A DNA stretch of 64,000 nucleotides. Origin: Paenibacillus sp. FSL H7-0357 (GTDB lineage: Bacteria > Bacillota > Bacilli > Paenibacillales > Paenibacillaceae). A program made the translations under genes and the position numbers. The DNA is taken from NCBI RefSeq assembly GCF_000758525.1, contig NZ_CP009241.1, positions 3,410,001 through 3,474,000 of the forward strand, in the 5' to 3' direction. Shown here piece by piece: positions 25,187 to 33,328 of the stretch (its first letter is position 1; each line of letters starts with the position of its first letter). A model generated the notes under the pieces. That model did no database searches. It had not been told where the DNA came from and saw only the letters and a list, made by a program, of their open reading frames with translations.

Positions 25187-26290
25187 ATGTCAACGGGACA
25201 AGAGCAGCTTCAGGATTACATGCGGCTGCCTGCGGAGGTATTATATCGTGAGGAGCTGGAAGCGCTGCGCAAGGAGGACAAAGGGAAGATTCCTGCCGGC
25301 TGGCAGATGTCTCCCCGGGCGGTGCTGACCTTCATAACTGGCGGCAAAGCCGGGAAAACGATCATTACACCGAAATATATCGGCAACTCAAGGTTGATTG
25401 AAATGGCGGTTGCCACCCTGGTCACTGACCGGGCGCTGCTTCTGATCGGTGAGCCGGGAACAGCCAAATCCTGGCTGTCTGAGAATCTGGCGGCGGCGAT
25501 CTACGGCAACTCGGGGCTTGTTGTGCAAGGGACCGCCGGAACCAGTGAAGAGCATGTGCGTTATTCCTGGAATTACGCGATGCTCCTGGCGAACGGTCCT
25601 ACTCCGGAAGCGCTGGTCAAGAGTCCGATCATGCGCGCCATGGAGGACGGCGGAATCGCCCGCTTCGAGGAAATCTCCCGCTGTGCTTCCGAGGTGCAGG
25701 ATGCGCTGATCTCCATTCTGTCGGAGAAGACGATCTCTGTGCCGGAACTGGGCAAGGAGGCGGGCGCCCGCAAGGGCTTCTCCATTATTGCCACAGCCAA
25801 CACGCGGGACCGCGGAGTCAACGAAATGTCCGCCGCACTCAAACGGCGGTTCAATATTATTGTGCTGCCGGCGCCTTCCGATCTTGAGACGGAGCTGGCC
25901 ATCGTGAAGAAGCGGGTTGCGGAAATTGCTTCTTCGTATGAGCTGCAAGCTTCCGTTCCGGCGGATGAGGCGCTCCTGAAGGTGGTTACCATCTTCCGGG
26001 AGCTGCGCAGCGGCATGACGTTAGACAAGAAGGAGAAGGTGAAGTCACCGGCTGGGGTTATCTCTACGGCAGAAGCCATTTCTCTGCTGACCAACAGTAT
26101 GGCGCTGGCGGCAAGCTTCGGCAGCGGCGATCTGACTGACGATGATCTGGCCGCCGGTCTTCAGGGAGCGATTGTCAAGGATGATGACAAGGATAAACTG
26201 GTCTGGAAGGAATACCTGGACAATGTGATGAAGAAAAAAGGAGCAGAGTGGCGCGGCCTGTACCAGGCATGTAAGGAGATGAACGAGTGA
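25187..26290 (+). CDS. MoxR-family AAA+ ATPase, YehL-like
   Basis: This 367-residue ATPase has Walker A GEPGTAKSW (residues 88-96), Walker B GGIARFEEISR, sensor 1 in IIATANTRDRG and an arginine-finger region LKRRFNIIVLP. MoxR ATPases work with VWA-domain partners to insert metals or remodel protein complexes. The VWA partner is two genes downstream. GAGGGAGATG precedes the ATG. The 3' end overlaps the next gene by four bases (GTGA). Confidence 0.9.
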   Translation: MSTGQEQLQDYMRLPAEVLYREELEALRKEDKGKIPAGWQMSPRAVLTFITGGKAGKTIITPKYIGNSRLIEMAVATLVTDRALLLIGEPGTAKSWLSENLAAAIYGNSGLVVQGTAGTSEEHVRYSWNYAMLLANGPTPEALVKSPIMRAMEDGGIARFEEISRCASEVQDALISILSEKTISVPELGKEAGARKGFSIIATANTRDRGVNEMSAALKRRFNIIVLPAPSDLETELAIVKKRVAEIASSYELQASVPADEALLKVVTIFRELRSGMTLDKKEKVKSPAGVISTAEAISLLTNSMALAASFGSGDLTDDDLAAGLQGAIVKDDDKDKLVWKEYLDNVMKKKGAEWRGLYQACKEMNE

Positions 26291-28632
26291 TTAAGGCTGC
26301 TGAAGCTGGAGTGCATATTTTCGGGGTGCGGCATCTGTCACCGGGCGGCGCAAAGCATCTGCTGGAATACCTGGATCAGCTTCAGCCGACAGCGGTGCTG
26401 ATCGAAGGGCCTAGCGATGCTTCCGATGAAATCCGCCATCTGACACATAAAGTTACGAAACCCCCGGTGGCGATTTTAGCCTTTACCGATGAGCTGCCGG
26501 TGCGTACCGTTCTCTGGCCTTTTGCCGTCTATTCTCCGGAATATCAGGGCATGAAGTGGGCTAAAGAGAATGGAGCGGAGGCGTTATTTATTGATTTGCC
26601 TTCTTCTGTAACGCTGGGCTTGCAGGATATGAAGAGACAGCAGCGGGGCAGCGGGCAGGAAGCTAAGCCCGCTGCCGTTGAAGCCGAAGAATCTTCTGCA
26701 GCAGAAATGCAGGACGAAGAATCGCTCTACAGCCGGATTGCCCGGTTGGCAGGCGAGTATGATTATGATATGTACTGGGAGCGTAATTACGAGCATAATG
26801 CGAATGCCGGGGCATACCGTGCAGCGGTCCTATCCTTCTCCGCACAAATGCGTGAACTGGCGGAAGAGAAGGAGCTGCGGGAGCAGCCGTCCGAATATGC
26901 CTACAATGTGCTGCGTGAGTCTTATATGAGGCGGCAGATCAAGAAGATGATTGCCGCCGGACATGAGCCGCAGAAGATCGTCGTCATCTGTGGTGCCTAC
27001 CATGCTTCGGCTCTGGCCGATCTTTCGGAAAGCATGAGTGATGAAGAACTGGCTGCGCTGCCTTCACGCAGTACGAAGCTGACGCTGATGCCTTATTCGT
27101 ATTACAAACTGTCCACGATGTCCGGCTATGGCGCGGGGAACGGGGCTCCCCATTATTTCCAAATGATGTGGGAAGCCATGGCTGCCGGGCGGCCGGAGGA
27201 GCTGCCGCATCTGTACTTGTCTTCGGTGGCGCGCCGTGTGCGCGGCTCCGGCACACACCGCTCAACCGCAGAGGTTATTGAAGCGGTCCGGCTGGCGGAG
27301 TCGCTGGCGTCGCTGCACGGCGGCAGTGCACCCACGCTGCGGGATCTGCGCGATGCCGCACAGACGCTTCTCGGCCACGGTGAGCTGTCGGTTGTAGCCG
27401 ATGCTCTGGCCAGAGTAGACGTTGGCACAGCCATTGGCAGCCTTGCCGAAGGGGTCAGCCAGACTCCGATTCAGGATGATCTGAACAGGCTGCTCAAACG
27501 TTATAAACTGGAGAAATATAAATCGACGGTAGCCAGTGAACTGTCGCTTGATCTCAGGGAGAACCGCAGGGTGTCAAGCGTTGAGGCAGCCTATCTGGAC
27601 CTGCACCGTTCTGTGCTGTTCCACCGGCTCACTCTGCTCGGCATTTCATTTGCCAAGAACCGGCCAAGCGGTCAGGAGGGAGCTACCTGGGCTGAGCACT
27701 GGGTGATCCAGTGGTCGCCGGAGGTGGAGATACAGGTTGTAGAATCCACCCTGCTGGGAGAGACGGTGGAAGTGGCCGGAGCCTATGTGCTGCGTGAACG
27801 GCTGCAGGAATGCCGCTCCATCGCCGAAGCTTCGGCACTCATCCGGATTGCCTGCCAATGCGGCATGACTGCCCAGATGGAGGAGGCCAGCAGAGTGCTG
27901 CAGAATCTGGCTGCCCTCAGCCGGGATGTGGCCGGCATCGCAGCGGCCGCCAGCGAGCTGTCGACGATTATCAGCTTTGGCGACATCCGTAAGGTGGATA
28001 CCGCGCCGCTGGTACCGCTAATGGAGGAGTTGTTCCGGCGCGGCTGCCTGTTCCTGCTGGATGCCAGCGGCTGCAACGACGAAGCGGCCGGCAGTATGCT
28101 GACTGCCATCAATGAGCTGAACGGGATTTCACTTGAGCATGGCGAAACGCTGGATGAAGGTTTATGGCTGCAGGAGCTGCAGCAGTTAGCAGAGCGGGAT
28201 GACCGCAATCCGCGGCTGTCCGGCTTCGCCTGCGCCATTCTGATGGAGCGGGCTGCAATTTCTGCGGAGGAAGTCGCAGCGGAAGTATCGCGCAGATTAT
28301 CTCCGGGGATACCGGCCGATCTTGGAGCCGGCTGGTTTGAAGGGCTCTCCATGCGCAACCGGTACGGACTGCTGTCGCGCATGAGCCTGTGGGAACAGCT
28401 GAACAGCTATATCAATGCTCTTGCGGATGATGAATTCAAGCGTGCACTCGTCTTTCTGCGCCGGGCATTCAGCACCTTCTCTCCACGGGAGAAGACGATG
28501 ATTTCCGAGCTGCTGGGCGAGCTGTGGGGTGTGAATGTGGAGCAGGCCGCAGAGATTCTCACCGGGGAGCTGAAGGAGGAAGAGGCCAAAATGCTGGATG
28601 AGCTAAATGATTTTGACTTCGGTGACTTTTAG
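26287..28632 (+). CDS. DUF5682 family protein with TIKI/EreA-like motifs, YehM-like
   Basis: A 781-residue protein. The N-terminal third carries GVRH (residues 13-16) followed by SPGGAKHLLEYL, LIEGPSD with Glu40, and GAYH (residues 236-239). Paired GX2H motifs with acidic residues are the hallmark of the TIKI/EreA/ChaN superfamily of probable metal-dependent hydrolases, and DUF5682 is the family I assign. The rest is Glu/Ala-rich helical sequence without catalytic motifs I can name. It starts with a GTG overlapping the MoxR stop, and its own TAG is followed directly by the VWA gene. Enzymatic activity is inferred from motifs only. Confidence 0.8.
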   Translation: MIKAAEAGVHIFGVRHLSPGGAKHLLEYLDQLQPTAVLIEGPSDASDEIRHLTHKVTKPPVAILAFTDELPVRTVLWPFAVYSPEYQGMKWAKENGAEALFIDLPSSVTLGLQDMKRQQRGSGQEAKPAAVEAEESSAAEMQDEESLYSRIARLAGEYDYDMYWERNYEHNANAGAYRAAVLSFSAQMRELAEEKELREQPSEYAYNVLRESYMRRQIKKMIAAGHEPQKIVVICGAYHASALADLSESMSDEELAALPSRSTKLTLMPYSYYKLSTMSGYGAGNGAPHYFQMMWEAMAAGRPEELPHLYLSSVARRVRGSGTHRSTAEVIEAVRLAESLASLHGGSAPTLRDLRDAAQTLLGHGELSVVADALARVDVGTAIGSLAEGVSQTPIQDDLNRLLKRYKLEKYKSTVASELSLDLRENRRVSSVEAAYLDLHRSVLFHRLTLLGISFAKNRPSGQEGATWAEHWVIQWSPEVEIQVVESTLLGETVEVAGAYVLRERLQECRSIAEASALIRIACQCGMTAQMEEASRVLQNLAALSRDVAGIAAAASELSTIISFGDIRKVDTAPLVPLMEELFRRGCLFLLDASGCNDEAAGSMLTAINELNGISLEHGETLDEGLWLQELQQLAERDDRNPRLSGFACAILMERAAISAEEVAAEVSRRLSPGIPADLGAGWFEGLSMRNRYGLLSRMSLWEQLNSYINALADDEFKRALVFLRRAFSTFSPREKTMISELLGELWGVNVEQAAEILTGELKEEEAKMLDELNDFDFGDF

Positions 28633-29844
28633 ATGACGGCGGAGAACAGGCAGGAGAATACGGTATCCCGCTGGCGGCTGATTCTGGGTCAGGAAGCGGA
28701 AGAAGCCTTGTCAGGCTATGGTGAAGGCGGCAGGCTTGCTCTGACAGAAGAGGAATTGATTATGGATGCAGCGCTTGCCGCCATCTATGATGAGACCGGT
28801 GCCGGCAGCAGCTCCGGGAATGCCGGCACCGCCAAGGGCAAAGGTGCCGGAACGGGGCGGAGCGCAGTCCACCTTTCGAAATGGCTCGGGGATGTGCGCA
28901 ATTTTTTCCCGGAAGATGTAGTTTCGATTATTCAGAGCGATGCGATGGAGCGTAAGGGCTGGAAGCAGCTGCTGTTCGAGCCGGAGCTGCTGGCTGCCGT
29001 GAAGCCGGATATCAAGCTTATTGGTACCCTTCTATCACTAAAGGGCAAGATCCCGGAAAAGACCAAAGACACAGCAAGAATGCTGGTTCAGGCACTGGTC
29101 GACGAACTGGTCAAGCTGCTGGAGACGGATATCCGCCGGGCAGTGACAGGGGCTTTGAATAAGCGGCAGCATTCTCCTCTGCCATCGCTCAGCGGGCTGG
29201 ACTGGAAGCTGACAATACAGCGGAACCTGAAACATTATGACTCGGAACGACGGATCATTATCCCTGAGCGGTTTTATTATTTTGACCGGGCGCGCCGCAG
29301 CAAAGAGTGGACGGTAATTGTTGACATTGACCAGAGCGGTTCCATGGCCGATTCCATTATCTGGGCTTCGGTCATCGGCTCGATCTTCGCCAGCATCCCG
29401 GCACTTAACACCCGTGTAGTAGCTTTTGATACAGAGGTTGTCGATCTTACCGAACAATGCGCCAATGATCCCGTAGACATGCTGTTCGGCATTCAGCTGG
29501 GCGGCGGTACGGATATCCATAAATCGGTGAAGTACTGTGAGCAGTTCATTGAAGAGCCTAAGAAGACACTCTTTATCATCGTCTCGGATCTGTATGAGAA
29601 CGGCAATCAGGCCGGACTGGTGCGGCGGATGCGCGAGCTGCGCGAGGCGGGAGTCCGGACGATGACCCTGCTGGCTCTGTCGGATGAAGGGAAACCTTCC
29701 TATGATGAACGTCTGGCGGCGCAGCTGTCGCGGGATGGAACCCCGTGTTTTGCCTGCACACCTGCGTTGCTGCCGGCACTGGTCGAAGGCGCACTGAAGG
29801 GACAGGATTTGGGCGAGCTGGCCAAACGTCTGGGAGCTTCATAA
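28633..29844 (+). CDS. VWA (CoxE-like) domain protein, YehP-like
   Basis: A 403-residue protein with a C-terminal von Willebrand A domain. The MIDAS metal site is intact: DIDQSGSMADS gives D233-x-S235-x-S237, with a later TDIHKSVKYC threonine and a FIIVSDLYENG aspartate. The N-terminal half is helical with a Gly/Ala-rich insert (residues about 56-75). VWA/CoxE proteins are the standard partners of MoxR ATPases. The ATG abuts the DUF5682 stop with no spacer and no evident ribosome binding site, so translation is coupled. Confidence 0.88.
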   Translation: MTAENRQENTVSRWRLILGQEAEEALSGYGEGGRLALTEEELIMDAALAAIYDETGAGSSSGNAGTAKGKGAGTGRSAVHLSKWLGDVRNFFPEDVVSIIQSDAMERKGWKQLLFEPELLAAVKPDIKLIGTLLSLKGKIPEKTKDTARMLVQALVDELVKLLETDIRRAVTGALNKRQHSPLPSLSGLDWKLTIQRNLKHYDSERRIIIPERFYYFDRARRSKEWTVIVDIDQSGSMADSIIWASVIGSIFASIPALNTRVVAFDTEVVDLTEQCANDPVDMLFGIQLGGGTDIHKSVKYCEQFIEEPKKTLFIIVSDLYENGNQAGLVRRMRELREAGVRTMTLLALSDEGKPSYDERLAAQLSRDGTPCFACTPALLPALVEGALKGQDLGELAKRLGAS

Positions 29845-29881
29845 GCTTACGACGGTTTGCGGGGCAACTGTTAGTTGAAAC

Positions 29882-30902
29882 ATGAGTCAATATCAGCGTA
29901 CCCAGAGGGTGATGAAACTGTTCAAATTCCCGATTAAAGAACTGGTGTATACAAGTAGTGCGGAGTATGGAGAGCTGAAAATGTATGTGTTTGAACCTCC
30001 GGCGTGTGATGAGCTGCGTCCAGCCATTTTGTTTTTTCATGGCGCAGGGTTCTCAGCGGGTAAAGCAAGGCTGGAACAGTTTCAGCATCACGCACATTAT
30101 TTTTCCGCACTCGGTTTTGTTTCGATCTGCGTGGAATACCGTCCAAGGCACATTGATGGTTTGTTCTCACCTGTTACGGGCATTAAGCATGCCAAAACAG
30201 CGGTAAGGCAGGTTAGAGCACAGTCTGCTCTTCTCGGGATCGATCCGTGCCGTATTGTCGTTGCAGGCGCTTCTGCCGGAGGTTACCTGGCCCTTTGCAC
30301 AGCGATGATCGAAACAGTTACTGGTCTTCCCGATGATCTGTCAGTTAGTAGTGTTCCAGATGTGCTCATTATCTTCAACGGTGGGGTGGACACAGCAGTA
30401 CTCATTGAAATGTTTCCGGAACTTTCGGTTGACCTCGCTGGCGCGTCTCCTAAAGATCATATGAGAGGGTTTTTGCCTCCAAGTCTTTTCTTTCATGGAA
30501 CACAGGACGAGAATATTCCTTATGCAACCGTGGAGGAATTCGTAGATGCCATGAGGAAAGCCGGCAATGATTCGCGTCTGGTTCGGTTTGAAGGGCTAGA
30601 TAGATTGAACTGAAAAGTTTAGAGTAAAGGTTCAGTCGCGACTGCGGGTAATGTTTGGACTTCCGGCCGCTGTTGTCTTCGGATTTCTTGATTATGACCA
30701 CCGCTGCTCGCGGTTGAAATCCGAAGACAAAGGCGGTCGCTATCGCTCCTACAGTTCCAAACTTCCCCTCCGTCGCTCCCTTTCCTCAAGTTTCAAGTTC
30801 AATCTACCTAGGTTATGGATTTTTTATTATAATAATATTCCGTACCAGCGGACTCTTCAGGAGATCGTGAAATTCCTGAATGAATTGGGCTATTTTTATT
30901 AA
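29882..30902 (+). pseudogene. Alpha/beta hydrolase interrupted by a miniature element
   Basis: Codons from 29882 encode an alpha/beta-hydrolase_3 type esterase: the oxyanion-hole region ILFFHGAGFSAG, nucleophile motif VVAGASAGGYLAL (Ser in GASAG), and the acid region LFFHGTQDENIPY. Just before the catalytic histidine segment the frame runs into a 208-bp inserted element and stops at 30613. After the element the host sequence resumes as a GYGFF-like stretch (the expected G-H-G-F-F position) and a C-terminal helix PYQRTLQEIVKFLNELGYF, but one base out of frame at a T-run. The gene therefore carries an insertion and a frameshift and is almost certainly inactive. ATG 29912 is an alternative start. 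Confidence 0.85.
30600..30807. mobile_element. 208-bp miniature inverted-repeat element (MITE-like)
   Basis: The ends are inverted repeats (TAGATTGAACT at the left, AGTTCAATCTA at the right) and the element is flanked by a 4-bp direct repeat, CTAG, at 30596-30599 and 30808-30811. Removing the element and one CTAG restores hydrolase-like sequence (E-G-L-G-Y-G-F-F), which fixes the boundaries. Inside is a perfect 15-bp inverted repeat, TTGTCTTCGGATTTC (30673-30687) with its complement at 30716-30730, so the transcript would fold into a long hairpin. It has no coding capacity and must depend on a transposase supplied in trans. Confidence 0.85.
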
Positions 30903-30929
30903 AGGAAATACTTACTTTTCGTTCACATA

Positions 30930-30958
30930 TTGTGTAAGCTGCGTATATCATTTATAAT
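30930..30958 (+). promoter_or_regulatory. Promoter of asd
   Basis: TTGTGT (30930-30935) and a perfect TATAAT (30953-30958) are spaced by 17 bases, 56 bases before the asd start. Confidence 0.7.
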
Positions 30959-31013
30959 CGGTTATTAAAAAGCACCTATCAATAGGAGCTGCTTGAAAGG
31001 AAATGAATTTCTT

Positions 31014-32099
31014 ATGTCAAGTAAGTTAAGAGCGGGTATCGTCGGCGGTACCGGTATGGTGGGTCAACGGTTTATTGCACTCCTTGAGAATCATCCCTGG
31101 TTTCAGGTGACAGCTATTGCCGCCAGTGCCAATTCGGCAGGCAAAACGTATGAACAATCAGTCAAAGGCAGATGGAAGCTGTCTACACCTATGCCTGAAG
31201 CAGTGAAGAGCATCATGGTACAGGATGCTTCCAAGGTAGAGGAAGTGGCTGCGGATGTGGATTTGATCTTCTGCGCCGTGGATATGAAGAAGGAAGAGAT
31301 CAAGGCGCTGGAAGAAGCTTATGCGCGTACCGGCACGCCGGTAATCTCCAACAACTCTGCGCACCGCTGGACTCCGGATGTTCCAATGGTGGTACCGGAA
31401 ATCAACCCGGAGCATCTTGAGGTCATTGCACAGCAGCGCAAACGTCTGGGTACGGAAACCGGGTTCATCGCTGTGAAACCGAACTGTTCGATCCAGAGCT
31501 ACGTGGGGATGCTGCATGCACTGAACGAGTTCAAGCCTTCTAAGGTTGTCGTGACAACTTATCAGGCAATTTCCGGCGCCGGCAAAACGTTTGTTGATTG
31601 GCCGGAGATGGTAGATAACGTGATTCCGTTCATCGGCGGCGAAGAAGAGAAGAGCGAGCAGGAGCCGCTGCGGATCTGGGGAACGGTTACGGACGGAGGG
31701 ATTGTCAAGAGCGAACAGCCGGTGATCACTTCACAATGTATCCGTGTGCCTGTCGCTGACGGCCATATGGCTGCAGTATTTGCCTCCTTTGAGCAGAAGC
31801 CGTCCAAGGAAGAAATTCTTGAACGCTGGAACAGCTACAAAGGACGTCCGCAGGAACTGGAACTGCCAAGCGCACCAAAACAATTCATCACCTACTTCGA
31901 AGAAGAAAACCGTCCTCAGACTCAGCTCGACAGAGATATCGAGAATGGCATGGGCATTTCTGCCGGCAGACTCCGCGAGGATTCGCTATACGACTATAAG
32001 TTCGTCGGCCTGTCTCACAACACTGTGAGAGGCGCTGCCGGAGGAGCCGTGCTGATTGCCGAGCTGCTGAAGGCTGAAGGTTATATTCAGCCGAAATAA
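31014..32099 (+). CDS. asd: Aspartate-semialdehyde dehydrogenase (archaeal/fungal-type subclass)
   Basis: The enzyme makes L-aspartate 4-semialdehyde from aspartyl phosphate with NADPH, the branch point to lysine, diaminopimelate, threonine and methionine. The 361-residue protein starts with the nucleotide-binding motif GIVGGTGMVGQRF, and the catalytic cysteine is Cys158 in VKPNCSIQSY. The segment HPWFQVTAIAAS and the overall length match the archaeal/yeast subclass better than the usual Bacillus Asd. I chose ATG 31014 over TTG 30993, since the fold starts right after it and AAAGGA lies upstream. It is a single-gene unit closed by a 12-bp terminator. Confidence 0.9.
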   Translation: MSSKLRAGIVGGTGMVGQRFIALLENHPWFQVTAIAASANSAGKTYEQSVKGRWKLSTPMPEAVKSIMVQDASKVEEVAADVDLIFCAVDMKKEEIKALEEAYARTGTPVISNNSAHRWTPDVPMVVPEINPEHLEVIAQQRKRLGTETGFIAVKPNCSIQSYVGMLHALNEFKPSKVVVTTYQAISGAGKTFVDWPEMVDNVIPFIGGEEEKSEQEPLRIWGTVTDGGIVKSEQPVITSQCIRVPVADGHMAAVFASFEQKPSKEEILERWNSYKGRPQELELPSAPKQFITYFEEENRPQTQLDRDIENGMGISAGRLREDSLYDYKFVGLSHNTVRGAAGGAVLIAELLKAEGYIQPK

Positions 32100-32132
32100 A
32101 TCACCTGAACTACTGAATTTCATCCGCTGAAT

Positions 32133-32166
32133 AACAACCCGCCGGACCGTACCGGCGGGTTGTTTG
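32133..32166 (+). terminator. Terminator after asd
   Basis: ACAACCCGCCGG and CCGGCGGGTTGT form a perfect 12-bp stem followed by a short T-rich tail. Confidence 0.85.
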
Positions 32167-32248
32167 TGTATTTTCCTGACACATTGCCTATAGTAATGGT
32201 AAGATAGAGAAATGCAAGGCGAAAACTGAATACTGACGGAGTGATATT

Positions 32249-32425
32249 GTGGCAAAAAGCAAAGGCGGCGGCACAGGCAGAGGAACAGGCAGCAAGGGCT
32301 GGACGCGCTGGAACAAAACGGCAAAGCCGGTGAAACCGAAAGGCGTAGCTCCCGGTAGCCAAGGAAGCAAAGGAAATGCTGCTGCCAAGAGCAGCGGGGG
32401 AACTCCATCCGGTCGCAGCAAATAA
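32249..32425 (+). CDS. Small basic Gly/Lys-rich protein (58 aa)
   Basis: A GTG at 32249 behind a GGAG site seven bases upstream opens a 58-codon frame. The peptide is rich in Lys, Gly and Ser (MAKSKGGGTGRGTGSKGW, later KPVKPKGVAPGSQGSKG), has no hydrophobic core and would be disordered and strongly cationic. Such small proteins often bind nucleic acid or are spore-associated, but no family is recognised. A terminator follows at 32461. Confidence 0.5.
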   Translation: MAKSKGGGTGRGTGSKGWTRWNKTAKPVKPKGVAPGSQGSKGNAAAKSSGGTPSGRSK

Positions 32426-32460
32426 CAGAGCGTAGTGCTCATAGATTATGTGAACTGAAG

Positions 32461-32494
32461 CATCTGATTTTGTACGCTGAAATCAGATGTTTTT
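32461..32494 (+). terminator. Terminator after small basic ORF
   Basis: CATCTGATTT and AAATCAGATG form a perfect 10-bp stem followed by five T residues. Confidence 0.85.
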
Positions 32495-32521
32495 CATTTT
32501 CGGGACGGAAGCGGGATCAGC

Positions 32522-33217
32522 ATGAGAATTAATAAGTATATCAGCGAAACGGGTCTTTACTCGCGCAGAGAAACGAACCGGATGATCACCGCCGGGCGGA
32601 TTTCTGTCAATGGAGAGGTATGTGAACCGGGTGCCACCGTAGAGCCGGGGGATGTTGTAGCGATTGATGGACAGACCGTAACCCCCAGCAAGGAGAAACC
32701 TGTATATCTGGCACTCAATAAGCCTGTTGGGATCACTTGTACCGCTGCGCGGCAGGTGGAGGGCAATATTATAGATTTTGTCGGTTATCCCTCACGGATC
32801 TTTGCTGTTGGCCGTCTGGACAAACATTCCGAAGGTCTGATCCTGATGACCAATGACGGAGAAATCGTGAACACCATGATGCGCTCAGAGAATGGACACG
32901 AGAAGGAATACAGGGTAACTGTGGATAAACCGGTGAGTGAAACCTTCCTGCAGGACATGTCTTCCGGTGTCGCGATTCTGGGAACGGTGACCAAACCTTG
33001 CGTGACCTATGCGGTTAGTGAATATGAGTTCGGAATCATTTTGACCCAAGGACTGAACCTGCAAATTCGCCGCATGTGCAAAGAGCTGGGCTACAGAGTG
33101 CTTAGACTGGAGCGGATACGGATTATGAATATTAGTCTGCACGGACTGGAACGGGGACATTGGAGGCATTTGGGTGAGGAAGAGCGGGAGGAGCTTTTTT
33201 TCCGGCTGAATGGATAA
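32522..33217 (+). CDS. rluF: 23S rRNA pseudouridine synthase, RluF type
   Basis: A 231-residue enzyme that would isomerise a uridine of 23S rRNA (position 2604 in E. coli for RluF). It has an N-terminal S4 RNA-binding domain (MRINKYISETGLYSRRETNR) and a catalytic domain with the nucleophile Asp100 in AVGRLDKHSEGLILMT. The C-terminal motif LNLQIRRMCKELGYRVLRL is family-typical. The RluF name rests on the S4 start and this motif; the related RluB/RluE group is the alternative. Confidence 0.82.
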   Translation: MRINKYISETGLYSRRETNRMITAGRISVNGEVCEPGATVEPGDVVAIDGQTVTPSKEKPVYLALNKPVGITCTAARQVEGNIIDFVGYPSRIFAVGRLDKHSEGLILMTNDGEIVNTMMRSENGHEKEYRVTVDKPVSETFLQDMSSGVAILGTVTKPCVTYAVSEYEFGIILTQGLNLQIRRMCKELGYRVLRLERIRIMNISLHGLERGHWRHLGEEEREELFFRLNG

Positions 33218-33236
33218 GCAACAGCTGAATGCAGGC

Positions 33237-33287
33237 AAAAAAATCCGCATCAGAACGCTACTCTCAGCGGGCTGTGCGGATTTTTAT
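33237..33287. terminator. Bidirectional terminator between rluF and ABC exporter
   Basis: AAAAATCCGCA and TGCGGATTTTT form a perfect stem with A and T tracts on opposite sides, suited to the two convergent genes. Confidence 0.85.
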
Positions 33288-33328
33288 AAATATAAGCATT
33301 TATACGCTTCCACTTGAATCAGGGATCC

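Noticed and set aside
30651..30902. An 83-codon plus-strand ORF across the miniature element
   Set aside because: It is an artefact of the element joining a hydrolase tail; the C-terminal part is real hydrolase sequence but the start is inside the element.
30970..30990. CCTAT-CA-ATAGG hairpin before asd as a lysine riboswitch
   Set aside because: The stem is too short and no conserved L-box sequence is present.
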